Shown here in pieces: positions 1 to 7,040 of a stretch of DNA of 11,169 bases. Made by a program: the position numbers and the translations under genes. The stretch comes from CAJXNP01 sp050305935 (GTDB taxonomy: Bacteria; Bacteroidota; Bacteroidia; Cytophagales; Cyclobacteriaceae): assembly GCA_050305935.1 (NCBI GenBank), contig JBNLGG010000100.1:1-11169 (forward strand), in the 5' to 3' direction. Under the pieces are notes generated by a model that saw only the letters and a list, made by a program, of their open reading frames with translations, was not told where the DNA came from and did not search any database. How positions within the stretch are numbered: the stretch's first letter is position 1; every line of letters starts with the position of its first letter.

Positions 1-345
1 GATGATGCTTAGGTGGAGTTTGGAAGCGATCATGCTTCTTCCTTTGTATTCAGGACTGACATTGTAAAAAAGCTTTTTTCCGCTTCCGGCAATTTGCAGT
101 ACCTTGTTGTCAAAGTCCTGTTTTTCATTTCTGGCCGATTCGGTAACAAATAAAGTGTTTAAAGCGGTGTCCTGACCGCCAAATTCCCTGGGCATCAGGA
201 GGATTTTCACAAGCTCTCCGCGATGGAAATACTTTTGCAATTTCACGCTGGAGTCGATGTCCTGAAAATCCAACCTGTTCATGTCGAACCGGCCTACATG
301 TTGGGCAGGTTCTTTGATAATCCATTGAAACGACATTGTATTCAT
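1..345 (-). CDS. Unrecognised protein, N-terminal part (runs off left edge)
   Basis: A 115-codon open frame reads leftwards from an ATG at 345 to the window edge with no stop, so the C-terminus is missing. An in-frame TAA lies directly upstream (346-348), so this is the earliest possible ATG; a second Met at codon 4 (334-336) is an alternative start. The protein begins MNTMSFQWIIKEP and continues with a mixed alpha/beta-looking stretch (GELVKILLMPREFGGQ at residues 43-58). There is no signal peptide, no transmembrane segment and no motif I recognise. It is divergent from the tyrosine catabolic operon, so it is probably transcribed separately. Coding support is the open frame, sensible composition and a promoter-like sequence 41-48 bases upstream. 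A longer overlapping frame in another phase (125-448) looks like a shadow. I assign no function. Confidence 0.6.
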   Translation of the reverse strand, partial: MNTMSFQWIIKEPAQHVGRFDMNRLDFQDIDSSVKLQKYFHRGELVKILLMPREFGGQDTALNTLFVTESARNEKQDFDNKVLQIAGSGKKLFYNVSPEYKGRSMIASKLHLSII

Positions 346-385
346 TTAATTTAGGTTGATAAAAACAGTCTGATAAAAACTGCTG

Positions 386-393
386 CAAAAATA
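386..393 (-). promoter_or_regulatory. Candidate Bacteroidota -7 element for the leftward gene
   Basis: On the minus strand this reads TATTTTTG, an exact match to the TAnnTTTG -7 consensus known from Bacteroidota. It lies about 40 bases before the ATG at 345, a sensible leader length. I do not see the expected TTG -33 element at the right distance, so the call rests on one half-site in AT-rich DNA and could be chance. Confidence 0.3.
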
Positions 394-523
394 ACCGGTC
401 CGTGTTATGCTCCGCTATAAATGACTTCAAGGATGTATTAAATATCACTCTGATCCGTAACGGATTCTTAAAGTAAAAAGTGCAACTTATTCAGGTATGC
501 GGTTGGTGATGCCTTAAAAAAAC

Positions 524-574
524 CTCGTGCCTTTGTGCCTTCGTAGCAAAAATACAGGCCACCAAGGCACGAAG
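524..574. repeat. Decayed palindromic repeat, copy 1 (opposite orientation)
   Basis: This imperfect inverted repeat has a left arm at 524-547 (ctcgtgcctttgtgcc...) and a shortened right arm at 558-574 (ggccaccaaggcacgaag region). Its reverse complement matches the hairpins at 8108-8168 and 8261-8322, sharing cttcgtgcctt, the ggtggcctg centre, a T-rich loop and a ggcacaaaggcac-type second arm. It has lost about 8 bases from one arm. It therefore belongs to the same repeat family in the opposite orientation. Such palindromes are, to my recollection, common between genes in Bacteroidota; they may act as transcript ends or be remnants of small mobile palindromes. Confidence 0.6.
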
Positions 575-732
575 AGCCTAAGACATCCCTTTCAAAACCA
601 AACCGTCAATTTGCATACGACGTATCAATAATTATCTCACGCGTTTTCGGTCGTCCATGCAGCCCTGGCACTAACCTGACTTCGATTGTCTTCTTTCAAA
701 GAATTAATTAAATTGAATAAGAACATTTTAAC

Positions 733-2496
733 ATGAGCGCTAACAAGTCATACATCGGTAATCCGGTTCTGGACAGGCTACCTGCTCATCTCAGGCAGTT
801 TATTAAGCCGCAAAACTATGACCAGTATTCGGCAATCGATCAGGCGGTCTGGCGCTATGTGATGCGCAAAAATGTGAATTACCTGAAGGATGTGGCACAC
901 GAGTCCTACCTGCGGGGGCTTAAGGAAACTGGGATATCTATTGAGCACATCCCAAGCATGTACGGCATGAACCGCATTCTGAAAAAAATCGGCTGGGCCG
1001 CCATCGCCGTTGATGGCTTTATTCCTCCCGCAGCTTTTATGGATTTCCAGGCTTACAATGTGCTCGTTATCGCGTCTGACATCCGAAAACTGGAAAACAT
1101 AGAATATACTCCTGCACCTGACATCATCCACGAATCGGCCGGCCATGCGCCTATCATCGCCAATCCTGAATACAGTGAATTCCTGAGGCACTTCGGCGAA
1201 ATCGGTGGCAAGGCCATTTCCAATAAAAAAGACTATGAACTGTACGAGGCCATCCGGCACCTGTCCATCATTAAGGAAGCCCCGGGCACACCGGAAAAGG
1301 ACATCAAAGAAACAGAGGAAAAGATCGCCAGGTTGTCGGCCAATATGGGTGAGCCTAGCGAAATGGCGTTGTTGCGTACGCTTCACTGGTGGACGGTAGA
1401 ATACGGGTTGATTGGCACATTGGAAAACCCTAAAATCTATGGGGCAGGTTTGCTATCTTCTATCGGAGAAAGCACCTGGTGCATGACCGATAAGGTGAAG
1501 AAATTGCCGCTGACTATAGAAGCGGCCTACCAGGATTATGACATTACCAAACCCCAACCCCAGCTCTTTGTAACGCCCGATTTTGCTCACCTGAGCCTGG
1601 TTTTGGAAGAGTTCTCCAATACCCTGGCCATGCGCAAAGGCGGCTTATCCGGCATAAAAAAACTCATCGGCTCGAGTGCCGTTGGCACCATAGAATTGAG
1701 CACAGGCCTCCAGGTTTCCGGTATGTTTACGGATGTGATGGAAGGGGATGGCAAACCTGTTTACTTCCAAACGCAGGGTGAAGCAGCACTCGCACACCGC
1801 GAAAAAGAACTGATAGGTCACGGACGGGATCATTATAAAAACGGGTTTGGATCGCCTGTGGGAAAGCTCAAAGGTATCAACCTAGCCATTGAAGACATGA
1901 GCCCGCGCGATCTGATGGCCTACAACATCTACGAAGGAGAAACAGCCCATATTGAATTTGAGGGAGGTGTCACAGTTGTCGGCGAAGTGATTACCGGCAA
2001 GCGAAACCTACAGGGCAAGATCATGCTGGTCAGCCTAAAAAATTGCACCGTTAAATATCGTGATAAAGTGCTCTACAAACCGGAGCAGGGAATTTATAAT
2101 ATGGCCGTTGGCAAAAAAGTGATGTCCGCCTTTAACGGCTCTGCGGATCTCGACAGCTTTGTGCTGGATGCCCATGTACCGACTGAGGAAACGATAAGGA
2201 TTAAAAAATCAGGTAAACAGATCGACCTGGAAAACCTGTATCAGCGGGTCAGGGAGTTCAGGGAAGGCAGGAACAAAACGGTAAATCTGCGGGAGGTTTA
2301 CGAATCATTGAAGCGAAATCATCCTGAAGATTGGTTATTGCCCATAGAACTCTATGAGGTTACCCAAGATGACCTGATGCTGAGTGAAGAAATTCATCGT
2401 TACCTGGAAGAAAAGAAAACCGCGCTGCCTAATAAAAAGCATTTAATAGATAGCGGCGTTGATTTAATAAAAACAATGCAATTACAAGAAAAGTGA
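733..2496 (+). CDS. phhA: Aromatic amino acid hydroxylase (phenylalanine 4-monooxygenase), long form
   Basis: This cytosolic non-heme iron, tetrahydropterin-dependent enzyme would convert phenylalanine to tyrosine, the entry step of the operon. The 587-residue product carries the family iron triad: HESAGH gives H133 and H138, and WTVEYG gives E223. The conserved KIYGAGLLSSIGE block (residues 234-246) and the YDITKPQPQLFV block (269-280) follow. The spacing from H138 to E223 is 85 residues, against about 40 in the short mammalian and proteobacterial enzymes. The extra residues form a charged, probably helical insertion (about 165-210). No ACT regulatory domain is seen at the N-terminus. Instead, about 285 residues follow the catalytic core, with a beta-rich part near 400-470 and a helical end. 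The long form resembles Bacillus-type enzymes of about 580 residues. The HExxGH form and the downstream genes favour phenylalanine over tryptophan as substrate, but substrate is inferred. The ATG at 733 gives the expected N-terminus. This is the first gene of the operon; an 81-base spacer with a hairpin precedes hppD. Confidence 0.93.
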   Translation: MSANKSYIGNPVLDRLPAHLRQFIKPQNYDQYSAIDQAVWRYVMRKNVNYLKDVAHESYLRGLKETGISIEHIPSMYGMNRILKKIGWAAIAVDGFIPPAAFMDFQAYNVLVIASDIRKLENIEYTPAPDIIHESAGHAPIIANPEYSEFLRHFGEIGGKAISNKKDYELYEAIRHLSIIKEAPGTPEKDIKETEEKIARLSANMGEPSEMALLRTLHWWTVEYGLIGTLENPKIYGAGLLSSIGESTWCMTDKVKKLPLTIEAAYQDYDITKPQPQLFVTPDFAHLSLVLEEFSNTLAMRKGGLSGIKKLIGSSAVGTIELSTGLQVSGMFTDVMEGDGKPVYFQTQGEAALAHREKELIGHGRDHYKNGFGSPVGKLKGINLAIEDMSPRDLMAYNIYEGETAHIEFEGGVTVVGEVITGKRNLQGKIMLVSLKNCTVKYRDKVLYKPEQGIYNMAVGKKVMSAFNGSADLDSFVLDAHVPTEETIRIKKSGKQIDLENLYQRVREFREGRNKTVNLREVYESLKRNHPEDWLLPIELYEVTQDDLMLSEEIHRYLEEKKTALPNKKHLIDSGVDLIKTMQLQEK

Positions 2497-2504
2497 AAAG
2501 GACC

Positions 2505-2558
2505 GAAGCCCGAAGGCGGAAGACGGCAGTAAACTTCGGTCTTCCGTCTTCGGACTTC
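2505..2558. repeat. Strong stem-loop between phhA and hppD
   Basis: Arms at 2505-2526 and 2537-2558 are 22 bases each and pair at 19 positions, with a 10-base loop (2527-2536). The arms consist of near-repeats of the cgaagacgg / gaagtccgaag type. The element fills most of the only sizeable gap inside the operon, starting 8 bases after the phhA stop and ending 19 bases before the hppD ATG. There is no T-run after the right arm, so it does not look like a canonical intrinsic terminator. It may mark an RNA processing or stability site that sets the phhA:hppD ratio, or may be a dispersed palindromic repeat that landed in the spacer. It is a different family from the cgtgcctt palindromes. Confidence 0.7.
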
Positions 2559-2577
2559 TAACCAAAACAAAACAACT

Positions 2578-3714
2578 ATGGCAAACATTCTTGGAATAAG
2601 AGGTTATGATTATGTGGAGTTTTATGTAGGGTCTGCCAAAATGGTGGCTTATTGGTATGCTAAAGCGCTCGGCATGAAAATGAAGGGCTACTTGGGACCG
2701 GAAACAGGCACACGCGACCGTACATCATACTACCTCACTAAAAATGATTTTAAAATAGTGATCACCTCTGCAGTGCAGCCATCGTGCTATGAGGTACTCA
2801 ATTTTATCGATATGCATGGAGACGGCGTAAAACGGTGGGCCGTGGAAGTGGATGATGTGGAAAAGGCTTTTCGCTACGCTACGCAACATGGGGCTGTAAT
2901 GGTTCGTAGGCCGGAAGCCATAGAAGACAAACATGGCTACGTGATAGAAGCGGCTATCAGGCTTTACGACGACACGGAGCTCGTCTACGTGAACCACGAT
3001 CACTTCAGCCACATCTTTCGCCCGGGTTTCTGTGAGCCAAGGCAAAACATTAATATAGAATGTGAAGACACCGGCATCATCGGCATAGACCATATTGTGG
3101 GCAATGTTCGTGAAAACGAAATGAACCTCTGGGCCGACTATTTTAACAAGGCCATGAGTTTTGAAACGTTCGTCGATTTCAAACCAGGAGATATTGGCAC
3201 AAAATATTCTGCGCTTTTATCTAAGGTTGTCCGTTCTTCAGATTCCGTGATCAAAAATCCGATCAATGAACCTTACGCCGCCGAAAAGAAATCGCAAATC
3301 GAGGAATACATCGAGCAGTACCACGGTTCCGGCGTGCAGCACATTGCCCTAAAAACCAAAGACATTGTAAAAACAGTAACTGCACTGCGAAAAAACGGGA
3401 TGGAGTTTTTAACCGTGCCGGATACGTACTACGATATGCTTCGCAAAAGGGATGATATTCAGCTCAAAGAGAACATCGACGATCTGCAGAGACTGAAAAT
3501 ACTCTGCGACAAAGAATCCACCGGCTACCTGCTTCAGTTGTTTACCAAACCGATCGGCGACCGGCCTACTTTCTTTTTTGAGTTCATTCAACGAGAAGGT
3601 GCGGAAGGATTCGGGAAAGGAAATTTCCAGGCGCTCTTTGAGTCCATCGAGCTTGATCAGAAACTAAGGGGCAATCTCGACAGAAAGCCGGAAGAGGTGT
3701 TGCCTCCATGTTAA
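2578..3714 (+). CDS. hppD: 4-hydroxyphenylpyruvate dioxygenase
   Basis: This iron(II) dioxygenase of the vicinal oxygen chelate fold turns 4-hydroxyphenylpyruvate and O2 into homogentisate and CO2. The 378-residue length is normal for the family. The N-terminal half (about 10-150) is the first VOC module (DYVEFYVGSAK near the start, RWAVEVDDVEKAF at 86-98). The C-terminal catalytic module has the metal ligands: H172 in GIDHIVGNV, H255 in GVQHIALKT and E335 in FFFEFIQRE. The C-terminal signature GFGKGNFQALFESIE (344-358), which caps the active site, is intact. 4-Hydroxymandelate synthase is a close relative with the same triad, but the adjacent homogentisate dioxygenase makes HPPD far more likely. 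The start is the ATG at 2578 after an A-rich leader (ccaaaacaaaacaact). The next gene follows 16 bases downstream, so co-transcription is expected. Confidence 0.96.
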   Translation: MANILGIRGYDYVEFYVGSAKMVAYWYAKALGMKMKGYLGPETGTRDRTSYYLTKNDFKIVITSAVQPSCYEVLNFIDMHGDGVKRWAVEVDDVEKAFRYATQHGAVMVRRPEAIEDKHGYVIEAAIRLYDDTELVYVNHDHFSHIFRPGFCEPRQNINIECEDTGIIGIDHIVGNVRENEMNLWADYFNKAMSFETFVDFKPGDIGTKYSALLSKVVRSSDSVIKNPINEPYAAEKKSQIEEYIEQYHGSGVQHIALKTKDIVKTVTALRKNGMEFLTVPDTYYDMLRKRDDIQLKENIDDLQRLKILCDKESTGYLLQLFTKPIGDRPTFFFEFIQREGAEGFGKGNFQALFESIELDQKLRGNLDRKPEEVLPPC

Positions 3715-3730
3715 ACCAAAAGAAAATCGT

Positions 3731-4888
3731 ATGCCATTTTACCATAGCTTAGGCGAAATACCGCGTGTAAAGCACACCACATTCTATCAGCCGGATGGCA
3801 AAACGCTATATCGCGAAGAGTTGGTGTCGAGCAAGGGCTTTTCTGGTATTTACTCACTTGTCTATCACCATTTTCTGCCAACCGCCGTGAAATCTGTGAA
3901 GGAAATTAAATTTCAGGAAGACCTGTCATGGCCAGAGGCACCGGCACTATATTATCATTGTTTTACTGATCAGGATACAAAGACCGGCAATTTCATTACC
4001 GGACGGGATGAATTCCTCGTCAACAGTTCCTGTAAGATCTCTTGCGCAAGGGTGACTGAAGACACAGATGATTTCTACAGGAACGGCGGAGCTTCAGAGT
4101 ACATTTTCATCCATCACGGTTCGGGTGTTTTGTATAGCCAATACGGGAAGAATCCATTTGGGCCCGGTGATCAGATCATAGTACCACGTGCTACCACCTA
4201 TCAGATCAAGTTCGATGACTTTAAACGAAACAAATTAATGTTCATCGAATCTGACACTCCATTCGAAATTCCCGGTCATTACAAAAATGAGTACGGGCAG
4301 ATGACCGAACATGCGCCCTACAGTGAGCGCGACTTCCGGCCTCCTGAATACCTGGAGCCCAACACTGATTCCGGCGATTTCAGGATTGTGGTAAAAATGA
4401 AGGATCGCTACTTCGAGCACATCGTTCCGCACCATCCCTTTGGCGTGGTAGGCTGGGATGGTTATTTATACCCTTTCACCTTCAACATCAAAGACTATCA
4501 TCCGAAAGTGGGTCGCATTCACCTACCGCCTCCCGTTCACCTGCTGTACAAAACGGGTTCTTTTGTCGTATGCAATTTTGTACCTCGATTGTTTGATTTT
4601 CACGAATCGGCTGTTCCTGCTCCCTATTTCCATTCCAACATCGACAGCGACGAGGTGCTTTACTATGTGGACGGGGATTTTATGTCGCGTAAGGGGGTAA
4701 TGGAGGGTTCTATCACATTGCACCCCGGAGGCATGCCTCATGGTCCGCAACCGGGTAAAACCGAAGCATCAATTGGCGCCAGAAAAACTGACGAATATGC
4801 CATTATGGTAGATACTTACGAACCCCTTAGACCCACTACCAAAGTCCGTGATACGATTGATAAAGATTACGCTAAATCCTGGTTATAG
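3731..4888 (+). CDS. hmgA: Homogentisate 1,2-dioxygenase, short form
   Basis: This iron(II) cupin dioxygenase opens the ring of homogentisate to give maleylacetoacetate. Key features are in the second half: PFGVVGWDGYLYPF (236-249), then PYFHSNIDSDE giving H301 and E308, and the HPGGMPHGP block (331-339) giving H337. These correspond to human H335, E341 and H371. The spacing H301-x6-E308 is one residue longer than in the human enzyme but still fits the cupin motif, which allows 3 or 4 residues before the Glu. H264 in GRIHLPPP aligns by eye with human H292, the proposed catalytic base. At 385 residues it is about 50 shorter than the usual 430-445. The end is intact (stop at 4886-4888), so this is a short subfamily rather than a truncation. 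It starts 16 bases after hppD and ends 3 bases before the aminotransferase gene. The product name rests on motifs plus context. Confidence 0.94.
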   Translation: MPFYHSLGEIPRVKHTTFYQPDGKTLYREELVSSKGFSGIYSLVYHHFLPTAVKSVKEIKFQEDLSWPEAPALYYHCFTDQDTKTGNFITGRDEFLVNSSCKISCARVTEDTDDFYRNGGASEYIFIHHGSGVLYSQYGKNPFGPGDQIIVPRATTYQIKFDDFKRNKLMFIESDTPFEIPGHYKNEYGQMTEHAPYSERDFRPPEYLEPNTDSGDFRIVVKMKDRYFEHIVPHHPFGVVGWDGYLYPFTFNIKDYHPKVGRIHLPPPVHLLYKTGSFVVCNFVPRLFDFHESAVPAPYFHSNIDSDEVLYYVDGDFMSRKGVMEGSITLHPGGMPHGPQPGKTEASIGARKTDEYAIMVDTYEPLRPTTKVRDTIDKDYAKSWL

Positions 4889-4891
4889 CAT

Positions 4892-6013
4892 ATGATAAAA
4901 ATCCCGCCGTTCGTACAAAACCTGGTGCCCTACAAGGCAGGCAAGCCGATCGACGAGCTGGCGCGCGAAAAGAAATTGTCGCGGATCGTGAAACTGGCTT
5001 CGGCAGAAAACCCTCTCGGCCCTAGTCCGAAAGCCGTTGAAGCAATAAAAAACAGTGTAATGGGGTTGAACCGGTATACCGATCCGGCATCTTACAACCT
5101 GGTGCAAGCCATCGCAAAAAAATACAATGTGCAGCCCCGGCATGTCATCTGTGGCCATGGCACGGATTCTTTGCTTGCTTATATCGTCAGTGCTTTTACA
5201 ACGGAAGATGATGAGATCCTGACCTCCGAAGGCACATTTATTGGCATCTATGTCACCGTTAGAAAAACGGGAAGAAAGCTAAGACGCATACCGATGAAAA
5301 ACTACGGTTTTGACCTGAAGGCTATACTGGAAGCTATTACCGACAAAACCACCATGATCTACCTCGCTAACCCGAATAATCCAACCGGCACCATGATCGC
5401 CCGCAGGGAGTTTGAAGATTTTATGGCAATGGTTCCTGACCACATCATGGTGATACTGGATGAAGCTTATACCGCTTATGCTTCGGAAATTCCTGACTAT
5501 CCCAATGGAGTGAGCTACGATTATGAAAACATGGTGGTCACCAGAACCTTTTCGAAAGCTTATGGCCTTGCCGGGTTGAGAATTGGGTTTGCCGTAGGGC
5601 CTGACCAGGTGATAGAGGCTTTATATAAGGTAAAGCTTCCGTTTGAGCCCAATCTTCTGGCGCAACAGGCCGCCATTGCCGCTCTGGATGACGAAGACTT
5701 TCTGAACCGAAGCATAGAACTGAACAAACGATCATTGGCTATCCTGTACGACTGTTTTGAGCAGAATAACGTTCCGCATGTGAAATCCAGCACCAACTTT
5801 ATTTTGATCCTCATGCCATCGGAAACATTTGCCAGTGATTTTGCTGCGGAATGTCTGAACAGGGGATTGATCGTAAGGCATGTAGACACTTTTGGTATTC
5901 CCAATGGGATCAGGATCAATTCCGGGACCATCGAAGAAACTGAATTTGCAACCGACATAATCAGTGAAGTATACTGTACTCTTTTGGAAGAACATAAAAT
6001 CGACTCAAATTGA
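4892..6013 (+). CDS. HisC-like PLP aminotransferase, probably aromatic amino acid aminotransferase
   Basis: This fold-type I, class I/II aminotransferase has 373 residues. Visible landmarks are ASAENPLGPSP (36-46), the ANPNNPTGT block (159-167), DEAYTAY (190-196), the Schiff-base lysine K222 in TFSKAYGLAGLRIGF, R230 as phosphate ligand in the same block, and R341 in GIRINSGT as the likely substrate carboxylate arginine. The overall pattern is that of histidinol-phosphate aminotransferases. The gene sits between hmgA (3-base gap) and the FAH gene (4-base overlap) with no histidine genes nearby. The most likely role is therefore tyrosine + 2-oxoglutarate to 4-hydroxyphenylpyruvate + glutamate, supplying HppD. 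HisC-family enzymes are known to accept aromatic amino acids. The activity is inferred from context; a true HisC cannot be excluded by sequence alone. No gene symbol is assigned for that reason. Confidence 0.9.
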   Translation: MIKIPPFVQNLVPYKAGKPIDELAREKKLSRIVKLASAENPLGPSPKAVEAIKNSVMGLNRYTDPASYNLVQAIAKKYNVQPRHVICGHGTDSLLAYIVSAFTTEDDEILTSEGTFIGIYVTVRKTGRKLRRIPMKNYGFDLKAILEAITDKTTMIYLANPNNPTGTMIARREFEDFMAMVPDHIMVILDEAYTAYASEIPDYPNGVSYDYENMVVTRTFSKAYGLAGLRIGFAVGPDQVIEALYKVKLPFEPNLLAQQAAIAALDDEDFLNRSIELNKRSLAILYDCFEQNNVPHVKSSTNFILILMPSETFASDFAAECLNRGLIVRHVDTFGIPNGIRINSGTIEETEFATDIISEVYCTLLEEHKIDSN

Positions 6014-7032
6014 AATTAGTATCCTACAAGAAAGATAAGAAAATCCGCAGTGGGCTTTTCATTGATGACAAAGTCTACGACCTGCAGAAAAACGGGAAGA
6101 CCAACGGCATTGAGCTGCCATCAACCATGCTTGAATTACTCAATCTGGAGGAAGAGGGTATCTACCTGGCGAAACGGCTGCATGAAGCTATCTTAGAAGG
6201 GAAAAAGAGCAGCTTCGTTGCAAGTGCGAAATTAGTTGCTCCTATTCCCAATCCTCCTTCGTGCCGCGATGCTTATGCCTTCAGGCAGCATGTGGCTACC
6301 GCCAGGCGCAATCGTGGCGTGCCGATGATCCCGGAATTTGATGAATATCCGGTTTTCTACTTCACCAACCACAATGCTATCTATGGAGAGGGCGAAATTA
6401 TTGTGGAAGATGATCATCTGCACAAGCTGGATTTTGAACTGGAAGTAGCGGCGGTTATAGGCAAGCGCGGGAAAAATATTCCTTCCGCCAAAGCCGATGA
6501 GTACATTGCAGGATTTACCATTATGAACGATTTTTCAGCCAGGCTCTTCCAAATGGAAGAAATGAAGCTCAACCTGGGTCCTGCAAAAGGAAAAGACTTT
6601 GCCACCACCATTGGCCCATGGATGGTCACTCCCGACGAACTGATGGCCCACAAAGTTGATACGGAATTCGGCAGCACTTTTAGTTTGCGAATGCAGGCTT
6701 TTCATAATGGCAAGCAAATATCTGAGGGGAACATGAAAGACATGAACTGGACCTTTGCAGAGATCATTGAGCGGGCTTCGTATGGCACCGAAATTTACCC
6801 GGGAGATGTAATAGGATCTGGCACGGTGGGCACCGGCTGTTACCTCGAACTCAACGGTACCTGGGCATTGGAGGCCAAAGAAAGAAACGAAGACTTCACT
6901 CCGATATGGCTACAGGAAGGCGATACCATCGAACTCACCATTGAGGGTTTGGGGACACTATCGAATAAGATTGTCAGGTCGAAGGATCATCATTCGATAT
7001 TGGAGAAAAAGAAGAAAACGCAATATCATTAA
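6010..7032 (+). CDS. fahA: Fumarylacetoacetate hydrolase family protein (TTG start)
   Basis: This enzyme would hydrolyse fumarylacetoacetate to fumarate and acetoacetate, the last step of the pathway. The 340-residue product has all key residues of mouse FAH by eye alignment: D87 and H94 in DAYAFRQH (mouse D126, H133), E143 and E145 in DFELEVAAVIG (E199, E201), D174 in IMNDFSAR (D233), K195 before DFATTIGPW (K253) and E280 in GCYLELNGTW (E364, the catalytic partner of the His). It is shorter than the 419-residue animal enzyme. The start is TTG at 6010, overlapping the aminotransferase stop by 4 bases. It is supported by the family-like N-terminus MKLVSYKKDKKIRSGLFID and by the lack of an ATG before codon 40. 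The overlap suggests translational coupling. Because no maiA is present, it may also act on maleylacetoacetate (speculative). Confidence 0.9.
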   Translation: MKLVSYKKDKKIRSGLFIDDKVYDLQKNGKTNGIELPSTMLELLNLEEEGIYLAKRLHEAILEGKKSSFVASAKLVAPIPNPPSCRDAYAFRQHVATARRNRGVPMIPEFDEYPVFYFTNHNAIYGEGEIIVEDDHLHKLDFELEVAAVIGKRGKNIPSAKADEYIAGFTIMNDFSARLFQMEEMKLNLGPAKGKDFATTIGPWMVTPDELMAHKVDTEFGSTFSLRMQAFHNGKQISEGNMKDMNWTFAEIIERASYGTEIYPGDVIGSGTVGTGCYLELNGTWALEAKERNEDFTPIWLQEGDTIELTIEGLGTLSNKIVRSKDHHSILEKKKKTQYH

Positions 7033-7040
7033 AAGGCTCT

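Larger units (their letters stand above)
346..732. other. Divergent intergenic region upstream of the Phe/Tyr operon
   Basis: This 387-base spacer separates the leftward gene starting at 345 from the hydroxylase gene starting at 733, so promoters for both should lie here. It contains a leftward promoter-like motif (386-393), a decayed palindromic repeat (524-574), an 11-base perfect palindrome around 615-625 (atacg-a-cgtat), and an AT-rich leader before the hydroxylase start. A weak rightward candidate promoter is the TTG at 686-688 followed 20 bases later by TAAATTG (709-715), which lacks one T of the Bacteroidota consensus TAnnTTTG. I see no convincing gene or RNA in the spacer. Confidence 0.5.

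Noticed and set aside
125..448. 107-codon open frame on the minus strand
   Set aside because: It overlaps the accepted 1-345 frame in another phase, and its C-terminal half has Arg/Pro/Cys-rich composition typical of an out-of-frame reading. The 345 frame has a better start context and continues to the edge.
778..1386. 202-codon open frame on the minus strand
   Set aside because: It lies wholly inside the hydroxylase gene, opposite its catalytic core with intact iron-ligand motifs; its own product has no recognisable features. It is a shadow.
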